In this document: positions 42,754-50,717 of the stretch, piece after piece
How the letters are laid out: each line of letters begins with the position of its first letter
Numbering within the stretch: the stretch's first letter is position 1
Origin: Symploca sp. SIO2E9
Lineage (GTDB): Bacteria; Cyanobacteriota; Cyanobacteriia; Cyanobacteriales; Coleofasciculaceae
DNA length: 52,601 nt
Direction of reading: 5' to 3'
Assembly (NCBI GenBank): GCA_010692645.1
Contig: JAAHGS010000031.1
Location: 1 to 52,601 of the forward strand
Program-made: the position numbers and the translations under genes
Notes under the pieces: model-generated
What the model saw: the letters and a program-made list of their open reading frames with translations, nothing else
Told to the model about the DNA's origin: nothing
Database searches by the model: none

Positions 42754-43854
42754 ATGGGCAATAGCTTCGGACATCTATTCCGCATCACCACATTTGGTGA
42801 ATCCCATGGCGGTGGTGTTGGCGTTGTGATCGATGGGTGTCCCCCGCGATTGGAAATCTCAGCTGCAGAAATTCAGCAAGAACTAGACCGCAGGCGTCCC
42901 GGACAAAGTAAAATTACTACACCCCGTAAAGAAACTGATACTGGCGAAATTGTCTCAGGGGTGTTTGAAGGTAAAACTCTGGGAACGCCAATTACTATTC
43001 TGGTACGCAACAAGGACACTCGTCCCCAAGACTATAACGAAATGCAACAGAAGTACCGTCCATCCCATGCCGATGCTACTTATGATGCCAAATATGGTAT
43101 TCGCAATTGGCAAGGGGGAGGAAGGTCTTCAGCACGTGAGACTATTGGTAGAGTAGCAGCTGGTGCGATCGCTAAAAAAATTCTTTCTCAAGTAGCTGGG
43201 GTGGAAATTATTGGCTATGTCAAGCGGATTAAAGATTTAGAAAGTGTCGTCGATGCCAACACAGTCACACTAGCACAAGTAGAAAGTAATATTGTCCGTT
43301 GTCCTGATTTAGAATGCGCCCAGCGCATGATTGAACTAATTGAGCAGACTGGAGCCAGTGGCGATTCTATTGGTGGTGTAGTAGAGTGTGTTGCCCGGAA
43401 TGTACCCAAGGGCTTGGGGGAACCAGTATTTGATAAACTCGAAGCTGATTTAGCTAAAGGTGTAATGTCTCTACCAGCCAGTAAAGGTTTTGAAATTGGC
43501 TCCGGCTTTGCAGGGACTCTCCTTACTGGTAGCGATCACAATGATGAATTTTACACCGACGCAACTGGTGACGTGCGTACAGTAACCAACCGCTCTGGGG
43601 GTATCCAGGGAGGCATTGCTAATGGAGAGAACATCATTTTGCGAGTAGCATTTAAACCTACTGCTACCATACGAAAAGAACAGCGCACAGTCACTAATCT
43701 GGGCGAGGAAACCATGCTCGCTGCCAAAGGACGCCATGACCCTTGCGTTTTACCTAGAGCTGTGCCTATGGTAGAGGCAATGGTTGCTTTGGTTTTGTGC
43801 GATCATCTGTTACGTCATCAGGGTCAGTGCCATACCCTCAAACTACCTCAGTAG
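42754..43854 (+). CDS. aroC: Chorismate synthase
   Basis: 366 aa. Flavin-dependent (reduced FMN) elimination of phosphate from EPSP to chorismate, the last shikimate-pathway step. The three signatures are intact: [17 protein letters not shown] near the N-terminus, [20 protein letters not shown] / [19 protein letters not shown] in the middle, and [22 protein letters not shown] with [18 protein letters not shown] near the end. Length is typical. The start ATG ([17 protein letters not shown]) is the family start. It is a single gene in a repeat-rich setting. Confidence 0.97.
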   Translation: MGNSFGHLFRITTFGESHGGGVGVVIDGCPPRLEISAAEIQQELDRRRPGQSKITTPRKETDTGEIVSGVFEGKTLGTPITILVRNKDTRPQDYNEMQQKYRPSHADATYDAKYGIRNWQGGGRSSARETIGRVAAGAIAKKILSQVAGVEIIGYVKRIKDLESVVDANTVTLAQVESNIVRCPDLECAQRMIELIEQTGASGDSIGGVVECVARNVPKGLGEPVFDKLEADLAKGVMSLPASKGFEIGSGFAGTLLTGSDHNDEFYTDATGDVRTVTNRSGGIQGGIANGENIILRVAFKPTATIRKEQRTVTNLGEETMLAAKGRHDPCVLPRAVPMVEAMVALVLCDHLLRHQGQCHTLKLPQ

Positions 43855-44412
43855 CTAAACTGATGGGGTTATGGCAAGGAGCAACGACTTCACGGCTGAA
43901 TGATATTCAGAGTCATAGTACCTCGAAGGAAGTTCTAGAAACCCTAGGAGGATATTAAAAACTAGCACTTACCGGTAGGGAAGTGTCAGAGATACCGCTT
44001 ATTCTAATTGGTTAGACGTACCTAGACTAGATAATTATAAGCTTTTGTGCATCTAGATTGTACTTTCGACGGTTTAAGGAAAACTCACTTTACCTCTCCC
44101 CCTATATCTAAAGATGCAAGTTATAGCAATCGCCAAGGCAGTTAAGACATTAAAAAAGTCTCAAACTCAGATAGAACTTGGCTTTTCCTCCAGCATCGGG
44201 CCTCCTGCTATAAATGCGTGATAGCTTACTCACTCCGGAATGTGTAGATGATAACTGCACTCAAAATCTATGCAAATGGTTACAAGTATATGCAAAAAGT
44301 TACAAAAGCAGCTCTTTCTCAAATCAATTAATGTTAAGCTACGGAACTGATAGCCATCGAAATCAAACCCAACTCTCAATTCTCATTCAATTGTTGAAAC
44401 TTGAAAAAACCA
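43855..44412. other. Intergenic region with MITE-like ends
   Basis: 558 nt, no gene. It holds a TTATAAGCTTTTGTGCATCT...GATGCAAGTTATAG element (about 44036-44116) and a TGCTATAAATGCGTGATAGC end (about 44207-44228) of the TAAGCT(G/A)TT family. The 70-codon frame at 44214-44423 is not credited. Confidence 0.6.
44036..44116. mobile_element. Small element with GCATCT/AGATGC inverted ends
   Basis: Starts ATAAGCTTTTGTGCATCTAG and ends ATCTAAAGATGCAAGTTAT; the ends are imperfect inverted repeats. The first half resembles 34022-34070 (CTGTTGTGCATCTAAATTGC). No coding capacity. It is probably a decayed MITE. Confidence 0.5.
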
Positions 44413-45267
44413 ATGGCAACTAATCCTTCCTCTGAGTTTGTTGTCCAATTCTGGGGAGTTCGAGGCAGTGTACCTTCCCCTGGTAGTGAAACAGTCCTCT
44501 ATGGCGGCAATACCTCCTGTGTTGAAATGCGAGTAGCTGGGAAACGCCTAATTTTTGACGGCGGTACTGGTTTACGGATGCTGGGTAAAAACCTCCAGTC
44601 TCAGCTGCCAATTGAAGTTTATTGGTTCTTTAGTCACTATCACTGGGATCACATTCAAGGAGTGCCATTTTTTGCCCCGGCTTTTATTGAAGGCAACACT
44701 TTTCACATTCATGGCACAGCACCAGAAGGGGTATCGATGGCACAGCATTTTAACGAACATGTTTTACATAAAAACTCTCCTGTACCCATCAAAGAAATAA
44801 AAGCAGATTTAAAGTTTTATGACCTAAGCTTTGGTGAGGTAACTACGCTAGGGGAAGTAACAGTCGCAACTAGTTCTACTTCTCTCAACCATCCCAATGG
44901 GGCAATTGGCTATCGGGTGATGTGGCGGGGGCATAGTGTGGTTTACTGCACCGATACAGAACATTTGCCAGACCGTCTTGACAAAAATGTCGTAGAGCTA
45001 GCTCGCGATGCCGACTTACTCATTTACGATGCCATGTATACTGACGAAGAATATAATAACCCCAAATCTCCCAAGGTAGGTTGGGGACACTCAAGTTGGC
45101 AGGAAGCTGTCAAGGTTGCTAAGGAAGCAGGTATCAAGCAGTTGGCAATTTTTCACCATGAACCCAATCACAATGATGATGTTCTTGATCAGATTGGAGT
45201 ACAAGTGAAAGAAGCCTTTGAGGGTGGTTTTTTGGCTCGCGAAGGGATGATTGTATCGCTACTGTGA
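44413..45267 (+). CDS. MBL-fold metal-dependent hydrolase
   Basis: 284 aa from the ATG at 44413; the frame begins at a TTG four codons earlier. The metallo-beta-lactamase motif HxHxDH is H75, H77, D79, H80 (FSHYHWDHIQGVPF). Further metal ligands are expected in SLNHPNGAIGYR, YCTDTEHL and IFHHEPNH. The N-terminal FWGVRGSVPSPGSETVLYGG block is shared with the class III phosphodiesterase/RNase Z-like group, so a cyclic nucleotide or other phosphodiester substrate is possible; the specific reaction is unknown. Cytosolic, single gene. Confidence 0.88.
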   Translation: MATNPSSEFVVQFWGVRGSVPSPGSETVLYGGNTSCVEMRVAGKRLIFDGGTGLRMLGKNLQSQLPIEVYWFFSHYHWDHIQGVPFFAPAFIEGNTFHIHGTAPEGVSMAQHFNEHVLHKNSPVPIKEIKADLKFYDLSFGEVTTLGEVTVATSSTSLNHPNGAIGYRVMWRGHSVVYCTDTEHLPDRLDKNVVELARDADLLIYDAMYTDEEYNNPKSPKVGWGHSSWQEAVKVAKEAGIKQLAIFHHEPNHNDDVLDQIGVQVKEAFEGGFLAREGMIVSLL

Positions 45268-45753
45268 AGGCAAAAGGAGCATCTCAATTAAGTTTTGAAT
45301 AAACAGTAATAAGTAATAAATGTTGTTGTCGTAATTTATTACTTATTACTTATTACTTATTACTTATTACTTATTACTTATTACTTAAAATCAGACTATT
45401 TGGTACAAAGTCTTCCTCGCTCTCAGGATAAACACCTTCTTAAAAAGAATAGCGCTTCGAGGTCATCAGCAGAGGCATCAGGATTAGTATAACCCACGTA
45501 CCAGGCTGCTTTGGCAGACCCCACCATATCAAATTAAATTTGAGTAAAAAATAAAAAAATGATTAAATTGAGTCTCCACACCCCGCCTCCTACACCCCAC
45601 ACCCCATCATTAAAGAACCCCAACATCCTAGAATAGAGGATTACTCTGCTCAAAAAGCCCGGTAGCATACCCCTGCTGCAGTGATCACTCATAGCTTTTG
45701 CCGTCAACTCTAGGCAAAGCAACTCAAGCGTCTACCTGACTATTTTATTGATC
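45268..45753. other. Intergenic region with heptamer array
   Basis: 486 nt. Contains the TTATTAC array (45336-45384), preceded by AAGTAATAA able to pair with it, and CACCCC-rich minisatellite wording near 45577-45605. The argZ promoter is presumably in the last 150 bp. No gene is credited. Confidence 0.55.
45336..45384 (+). repeat. Heptamer array TTATTAC x7
   Basis: Seven perfect consecutive 7-mers, the longest tandem array in the window. This is a typical heptanucleotide STRR of filamentous cyanobacteria. Confidence 0.9.
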
Positions 45754-47862
45754 ATGACTGATTCGATTCGCTTCCTAATGTGTCCCCCCAATCACTATGA
45801 TGTCGATTACGTGATTAATCCCTGGATGGAGGGGAATATTCACAAATCGTCACGCGCTCGTGCCGTCGAACAGTGGCAAAAACTGCACCATGTCCTGAAA
45901 GAACACACTATCGTTGATTTAGTTGAGCCTCAAGTCGGTTGGCCTGATATGGTATTTACTGCCAATGCCGGTTTAGTCTTAGGTAACAACGTTGTACTCA
46001 GCCGCTTCCTTCACAAAGAGCGTCAGGGTGAAGAGCCTCACTTTAAAAAATGGTTTGAGGATCGTGGCTATACCGTGCATGAACTACCCAAAGAGTTGCC
46101 CTTTGAAGGCGCTGGAGATGCCCTGTTGGATCGAGAAGGGCGCTGGTTATGGGCTGGTTACGGTTTCCGCTCTGAACTCGATTCTCACCCCTATATCGCT
46201 AAATGGCTGGATATCGAAGTGGTATCACTACGGCTGATGGATGAGCGCTTCTATCACCTTGATACCTGTTTCTGCCCCCTCACTGGCGGCTATTTACTTT
46301 ACTATCCACCAGCCTTCGACTCCTACTCCAATCGCTTGATTGAAATGCGGGTATCGCCAGAAAAGCGGATTGCTATTGAGGAAGCTGATGCTGTCAACTT
46401 CGCCTGCAACGCGGTTAATATTAACCAGGTTGTGGTTATGAACAAAATCAGCGAAGGACTCAAAGAAGGCCTCGCTGCAGTTGGGTTTGAAGTGGTGGAA
46501 ACGCCTTTGACAGAATTTCTCAAAGCTGGTGGTGCTGCTAAATGCCTGACGTTGCGAGTCACTGAGCCAGTAAGTTCCGAAGTCCATGCTAATAGGCCAG
46601 TAGAAAGTCGCATCATTCGTATGGAAGGACATCTTCTAGATTCTGGTCTAATCAGCAAGGCAATAGATTTGATTGTAGAGGCTGGGGGCAGCTTCCAGAT
46701 TCTTAAATTCGATTTGGGAGTACAACGGCAAAGTCCCTCCAGTGCTGAGGTAAAGGTGTCTGCTCCTTCCCACAAACTCATGGAAGAGATCATGAGTCAG
46801 CTGATTGATTTAGGCGCGTTGACTCCTCCCCAAGAGCTTTGTGATACTAAGCTCGAACCTATAACCGCAGACGGCGTAGCTCCTGATGATTTTTATGTTA
46901 CCACCATCTATCCCACTGAAGTGCGCATCAATTGCCAATGGGTGAAGGTGCAAAATCAACGCATGGATGCCGCAATTGCTGTAACTCAGACTGAATCTGG
47001 TTTAGTTGTTCGTTGCAAACTGGTGCGGGATCTTAAAGTCGGTGAACAAGCAATTGTTGGCGTCGAAGGAATCCGCACTGTTCATAAGAAAGAATCCAGA
47101 GAGCAGCGCAATAAAGAGGAGTTCAGCTTCATGGGTGCCGGTGTTTCTAGCGAACGCCGGGTAGAATTGGTAGTTGAGCAAATTGCCTGGGAAATGCGCA
47201 AAATTCGTGATCAAGGCGGCAAAGTTGTGGTTACGGCAGGACCAGTTGTGATTCACACTGGCGGCAGTAAACACTTGGCACGTCTAATCCGAGAAGGTTA
47301 TGTACAGGGATTGCTGGGGGGCAATGCAATTGCAGTTCACGATATTGAGCAATCGTTGATGGGAACTTCTCTAGGCGTTGATATGCAACGAGGAGTTCCT
47401 GTGCAAGGCGGACATCGGCACCATTTGAAAGTAATTAACTTGATCCGCCGCTGTGGCAGCATTGCCAAGGCAGTAGAGCAAGGCTTACTCACCCAAGGCG
47501 TCATGTATGAATGCGTGCGCAATCATGTCCCCTTTGCTCTAGCTGGTTCGATCCGTGATGACGGACCCTTGCCTGATACTCAGATGGATTTGATTAAAGC
47601 TCAAGCTGAATATGCCCAGCTTCTAGAAGGAAGTGACATGATTCTGATGCTCTCAACGATGTTGCACTCCATCGGGGTTGGTAATATGACCCCAGCTGGA
47701 GTCAAGATGGTTTGCGTTGATATTAATCCAGCTGTAGTGACAAAATTAAGCGATCGCGGTTCTATAGAATCAGTCGGTGTTGTCACTGATGTTGGTTTGT
47801 TTCTCTCCCTATTGGTACAACAGCTGGATAAATTGACCAGTCCTTATCAAAACTCGATGTAA
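45754..47862 (+). CDS. argZ: Arginine dihydrolase (ArgZ/AgrE), bifunctional with LOR/SDH-type domain
   Basis: 702 aa from the ATG at 45754 (MTDSIRFLMCPPNHYDVDY). The N-terminal ~275 residues are a guanidine-modifying (GME/amidinotransferase) fold: VGWPDMVFTANAGLVLGN, ELPFEGAGDALLD, FYHLDTCFCPL and the catalytic cysteine C264 (GGAAKCLTLRV), the same number as in Synechocystis ArgZ. This domain turns arginine into ornithine, CO2 and two ammonia. The C-terminal ~420 residues are the LOR/SDH-type domain that in Anabaena AgrE converts ornithine to proline. Together they mobilise nitrogen from arginine and cyanophycin. The stop codon TAA is formed by the end of a 35-bp inverted-repeat element. Confidence 0.96.
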   Translation: MTDSIRFLMCPPNHYDVDYVINPWMEGNIHKSSRARAVEQWQKLHHVLKEHTIVDLVEPQVGWPDMVFTANAGLVLGNNVVLSRFLHKERQGEEPHFKKWFEDRGYTVHELPKELPFEGAGDALLDREGRWLWAGYGFRSELDSHPYIAKWLDIEVVSLRLMDERFYHLDTCFCPLTGGYLLYYPPAFDSYSNRLIEMRVSPEKRIAIEEADAVNFACNAVNINQVVVMNKISEGLKEGLAAVGFEVVETPLTEFLKAGGAAKCLTLRVTEPVSSEVHANRPVESRIIRMEGHLLDSGLISKAIDLIVEAGGSFQILKFDLGVQRQSPSSAEVKVSAPSHKLMEEIMSQLIDLGALTPPQELCDTKLEPITADGVAPDDFYVTTIYPTEVRINCQWVKVQNQRMDAAIAVTQTESGLVVRCKLVRDLKVGEQAIVGVEGIRTVHKKESREQRNKEEFSFMGAGVSSERRVELVVEQIAWEMRKIRDQGGKVVVTAGPVVIHTGGSKHLARLIREGYVQGLLGGNAIAVHDIEQSLMGTSLGVDMQRGVPVQGGHRHHLKVINLIRRCGSIAKAVEQGLLTQGVMYECVRNHVPFALAGSIRDDGPLPDTQMDLIKAQAEYAQLLEGSDMILMLSTMLHSIGVGNMTPAGVKMVCVDINPAVVTKLSDRGSIESVGVVTDVGLFLSLLVQQLDKLTSPYQNSM

Positions 47863-47894
47863 GCTATTATGCCTTAGAAATACACAATAGCTTA
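47860..47894. repeat. 35-bp mini inverted repeat TAAGCTATT at the argZ stop
   Basis: TAAGCTATT (47860-47868) and AATAGCTTA (47886-47894) are perfect inverted ends, related to the TAAGCT(G/A)TT MITE family. The first three bases are the argZ stop codon. GTTTTATTT follows, so it could also serve as a terminator. Confidence 0.6.
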
Positions 47895-47901
47895 GTTTTA
47901 T

Positions 47902-48147
47902 TTAGCTGGCAAGATTCTCGTCTTCAGAGCCTATTTCACCTTGGCTGGGCACCAAAACCCAGCCTTCTGTGAGTAATTTTTGATAGGTGGCATAACCCTT
48001 AGAACCCCCAGGTATGCGATAATCTGGGATAGCATATTGGTGGAAAGCGGTGTAGGGTTGCCATGGTTTGTAGGAGGTCGTACGCAAATGTAAGATTTTC
48101 TCTCCATCTGTACCCAACCTAGACAACCAGCACATTTGTCCTTGCAT
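47902..48147 (-). CDS. Conserved cyanobacterial hypothetical protein (81 aa)
   Basis: 81 aa. MQGQMCWLSRLGTDGEKILH, YKPWQPYTAFHQYAIPDYRI and GGSKGYATYQKLLTEGWVLV are clearly protein-like, with many aromatic residues and no membrane segment or signal peptide. I recall similar short proteins in many cyanobacteria but no known role. GGAG six bases before the ATG at 48147 supports the start. It is convergent with argZ and lies downstream of nblA on the same strand, 166 bp away, so a shared transcript is possible. Confidence 0.8.
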   Translation of the reverse strand: MQGQMCWLSRLGTDGEKILHLRTTSYKPWQPYTAFHQYAIPDYRIPGGSKGYATYQKLLTEGWVLVPSQGEIGSEDENLAS

Positions 48148-48313
48148 GGAAAACTCCTTAGTTGATTCAATTCCTGTTCAAAAGTTCTGGTTAACCAACA
48201 GAAGCTAGTAAACTAGTGCCTTGTATTTTCCAGGATCCTTGGAAGCATTGACTCTAACTCCCTTGCTCGTTGTCTGTTTACGACGATTTGTCTGTTGGTT
48301 CCGGATAATTTTG

Positions 48314-48517
48314 TTAGTCAATCCCAGGTGAAGGGTCACCAAGTAAATTTTGCCTAATAAAATGCTTGAAGTAAGCCTCGCGCACTAATAGCTGTCTATG
48401 TAGATCAGAAAGGAGAACTTGAGCTTGTTCTAGGGTTATACCCTTGATTTGTTCTTCAAAAGCTCTGAGATTGAATTGCTGTTCCAAGGATAGTTGAATT
48501 GATGGCTCTTGTTCCAT
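48314..48517 (-). CDS. nblA: Phycobilisome degradation protein NblA
   Basis: 67 aa from the ATG at 48517, preceded by GGAGG with ideal spacing; the longer frame to 48559 lacks a ribosome binding site. The core IQLSLEQQFNLRAFEEQI, LEQAQVLLSDLHRQLLVREA and YFKHFIRQNLL is the NblA helix-loop-helix. NblA is a small adaptor that tags phycobilisomes for Clp-mediated breakdown under nitrogen or sulfur starvation. A possible NtcA-type palindrome lies 120-136 bp upstream (48637-48653). The neighbouring argZ also belongs to nitrogen economy, but on the opposite strand. Confidence 0.93.
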   Translation of the reverse strand: MEQEPSIQLSLEQQFNLRAFEEQIKGITLEQAQVLLSDLHRQLLVREAYFKHFIRQNLLGDPSPGID

Positions 48518-48636
48518 AACGTTCCTCCAAAAAATCACAAGTCTTAGTAGTGACTGCAAAAGTTAAAATGTTTGTCGTTTAACTTATAAGTATTAATCAA
48601 GGTTAAATCGATTCCTTCTGCACAGAGTGTCTTTTT

Positions 48637-48653
48637 TGTTACAAACATTTACA
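48637..48653. promoter_or_regulatory. Possible NtcA-binding palindrome upstream of nblA
   Basis: TGTT-N9-TACA, one mismatch from the NtcA consensus TGTA-N9-TACA. It is 120 bp upstream of the nblA ATG. No well-placed -10 box about 22 nt downstream could be fixed, so the call is tentative. Confidence 0.3.
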
Positions 48654-49222
48654 AAAAATAGTTGACTAAGTAAAAATTAAACTATTTAACTATATTGTAA
48701 ATTAATAAAACTTTTTTGATTGTTCAAGAAAAGTAGATACACCCTAGCCAAACCCTAACTATGCCTTAGTAAGTCATGCAGGCAAAGCCGGCAGTTGCTT
48801 GAGATTGCCCTTCTCGGCTAATCTCACCTGATTTAGATACACCCTTTGTGTTTCACACCCTTCTAGGAATTAGGCTTTGCCTAACTACGCGACGCTGTCT
48901 GCGTTGCGCAAAGCACCCTGTATGATCTTCTATTTTGAGTTGCTATATACTTCTCAGGGAAATCTTGACTTTTTTATGCAGGCAGTTATTTTTTTTACAA
49001 AACTTGATTTTTGTGCGCCCTCATACCCCAACTCCTTCTCCCAAACTGGAAGGGGAGTAGTCGTGACTAAAGTTCCCTTATACAAAAGTACTACCAGCGA
49101 CTCAAAGCTTTAGTGCACTTACATTTTGATATTGTAGAACTAATGTAGCAATGAGACAAATTTCTATAAGCCTTGTATAGCCAGAGTTTCGGCTGGAGTA
49201 CATCTTTACTAATGGATTTAAT

Positions 49223-49375
49223 TTACCAATCCAAAAGTACATCTAATCTTTCGCGCATCCTAATAACATCCGGATCACAAGAATTAAAACAAATAAAATC
49301 AACCCTTGGTTCGCCGTTACGACTACAAACAACATTTAAAACTACGTCATTTCCTATTTGTTTGTTTCTATTAAA
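49223..49375 (-). pseudogene. C-terminal fragment of an unknown protein
   Basis: A 50-codon minus-strand frame between stops reads QIGNDVVLNVVCSRNGEPRV then DFICFNSCDPDVIRMRERLD and VLLDW-stop. The composition and flow are protein-like, unlike the AT-rich surroundings, but there is no usable start (only one internal Met). It looks like the surviving 3' end of a gene; the family is unknown. Confidence 0.4.
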
Positions 49376-49442
49376 TTACTTTCAAAAGAGTATTATGTAC
49401 TATAGCATTACGCACATACATCAGAAGATCAAGGAAGTTAAT

Positions 49443-50120
49443 ATGACCGATGCATCCTATATTTTCCTAGCTGGGGCAAGTAGGGGAGTTGGTAAAGAAA
49501 TCGCCAAGTGTTTGAGACAACAAAACTACAAAGTCAAAGCCCTGCTGCGTCAAGAAGATTCTCGCCCAGAATTAGAAGCAATGGGCATTGAAGTAGTAAT
49601 GGGAGACGCTTTAGATACAGTGTCTGTCGAGCGAGCTATACTGACAAATGGCTCAATTGAGGCAGTAATTAGCACCATTGGCGGTTTACCTAAAGATGGT
49701 CAAAGAGCTGACTATCTAGGTAATAAAAATCTTATTGATGCCGCTTTTAAGGCAAAAGTAAACAAGTTTATTCTGATTTCTTCCATTGGCAGTGGAGAAA
49801 GCGTTGTTGCATTACCACCGCCAGCACTAGAAACCCTAAAACCTGTTTTGATAGAGAAAGAGCAGGCAGAAAAATATTTAATAGCAAGTGGATTAACCTA
49901 TACGATAATTCGACCAGGTGGGTTGAAATCAGAACCAGCCACAGGTAATGGTATCTTGACAGAAGATTATAAAGTAGCAGGAACAATTCATCGTGCCGAC
50001 GTTGCCGAATTGGTTTGCAAGTGTTTGTTTTCTGATGCCGCTAATAACAAAGTCCTTTCAGCTGTTGACCGTGGGATGATGTATGGTAAGACAGAGTTTG
50101 AGGAGTTTAGTTTGATTTAA
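49443..50120 (+). CDS. NAD(P)-binding SDR-like protein (atypical NmrA/SDR_a5 type)
   Basis: 225 aa from the ATG at 49443, supported by AAGGAAG upstream; the open frame to 49173 is non-coding in character. Residues ~6-18, FLAGASRGVGKEIA, are the Rossmann GxxGxxG loop. VKALLRQ after strand 2 and VVMGDALD after strand 3 are as in atypical SDRs. ISTIGG, KFILISSIGSGES and YTIIRPGGLKSEPATGNG complete the fold; the classical YxxxK is not present at its usual place, pointing to NmrA-like sensors or reductases. The substrate is unknown. The 3' end overlaps the convergent gene by 14 bp. Confidence 0.88.
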   Translation: MTDASYIFLAGASRGVGKEIAKCLRQQNYKVKALLRQEDSRPELEAMGIEVVMGDALDTVSVERAILTNGSIEAVISTIGGLPKDGQRADYLGNKNLIDAAFKAKVNKFILISSIGSGESVVALPPPALETLKPVLIEKEQAEKYLIASGLTYTIIRPGGLKSEPATGNGILTEDYKVAGTIHRADVAELVCKCLFSDAANNKVLSAVDRGMMYGKTEFEEFSLI

Positions 50121-50541
50121 AAGGTTTGAGCCAGTGGATCCTAATTGCCCAGTCGAGAGTTAGACGGGCAATTGTAAAACATAAAATAGACTCGATACTC
50201 AACAGAGCCAATAAGCAGAAAGCTAAATTGGATTCCACCTCCGTTGGTGCTAATCCTCTCACCAAAGCAAAAGCCAGCACAACTCCATCCTTAAGGTGTT
50301 TATTGTCGTCTTCCCGAATAACATAACGGTAGGTGACACCAAACAAAAAGCCAGACAAAAATGCGATCGCGACCTTAACCAACAAACCAAAGAGGGTATC
50401 AATTTGCAAGAGGGCAAATAACTCAAACTGCTTTGCTAGTACTAAGCTATTACCTATAACATTAAAGGAGTAGGTAAACATCACACTAAAAGCTGACAAA
50501 GTACCTGCTTTCAATGATTCTAGACGCTCGGAATCTCTCAT
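50107..50541 (-). CDS. Conserved membrane protein
   Basis: 144 aa from ATG 50541; the frame opens at a TTG 18 bp earlier, and GGTGGTGAG precedes the ATG. Four hydrophobic segments are visible: AFSVMFTYSFNVIGNSLVL, LFGLLVKVAIAFLSGFLFGV, VVLAFALVRGLAP and LLALLSIESILCFTIA. Between them YRYVIREDDNKHLKDG is a charged loop. I recall similar small cyanobacterial membrane proteins without known function. It is convergent with and slightly overlaps the SDR-like gene. Confidence 0.75.
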   Translation of the reverse strand: MRDSERLESLKAGTLSAFSVMFTYSFNVIGNSLVLAKQFELFALLQIDTLFGLLVKVAIAFLSGFLFGVTYRYVIREDDNKHLKDGVVLAFALVRGLAPTEVESNLAFCLLALLSIESILCFTIARLTLDWAIRIHWLKPFKSN

Positions 50542-50717
50542 CTCACCACCAGGGCTCAATTTTCTACCATCCTTAGAAAAGATGACAACAAATGATTATT
50601 GATTGTTGATTGTAATCAACCATTAACAATGAACCATGAACCATGAACTATAAGGAAGAAGACTCAAATCATTCCACAGAGGGACAATAAATAGGTGAAT
50701 GTGAGGATAAATGCAAG

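Larger units (their letters stand above)
48560..49442. other. Long intergenic region upstream of nblA and the SDR gene
   Basis: 883 nt. It contains the NtcA-like site (48637-48653), AT-rich sequence to about 48720, GATACACCCT wording twice (48733 and 48837 regions) and a fragment of a minus-strand gene (49223-49375). The plus-strand frames at 48877-49113 and from 49173 run through non-coding sequence and are not credited upstream of 49443. Confidence 0.55.

Noticed and set aside
44214-44423. 70-codon frame upstream of the MBL gene
   Set aside because: It begins within a MITE-like end, has unlikely composition and no ribosome binding site.
48877-49113. 78-codon plus-strand frame
   Set aside because: AT-rich sequence with Phe/Leu/Ser bias and no ribosome binding site; judged non-coding.
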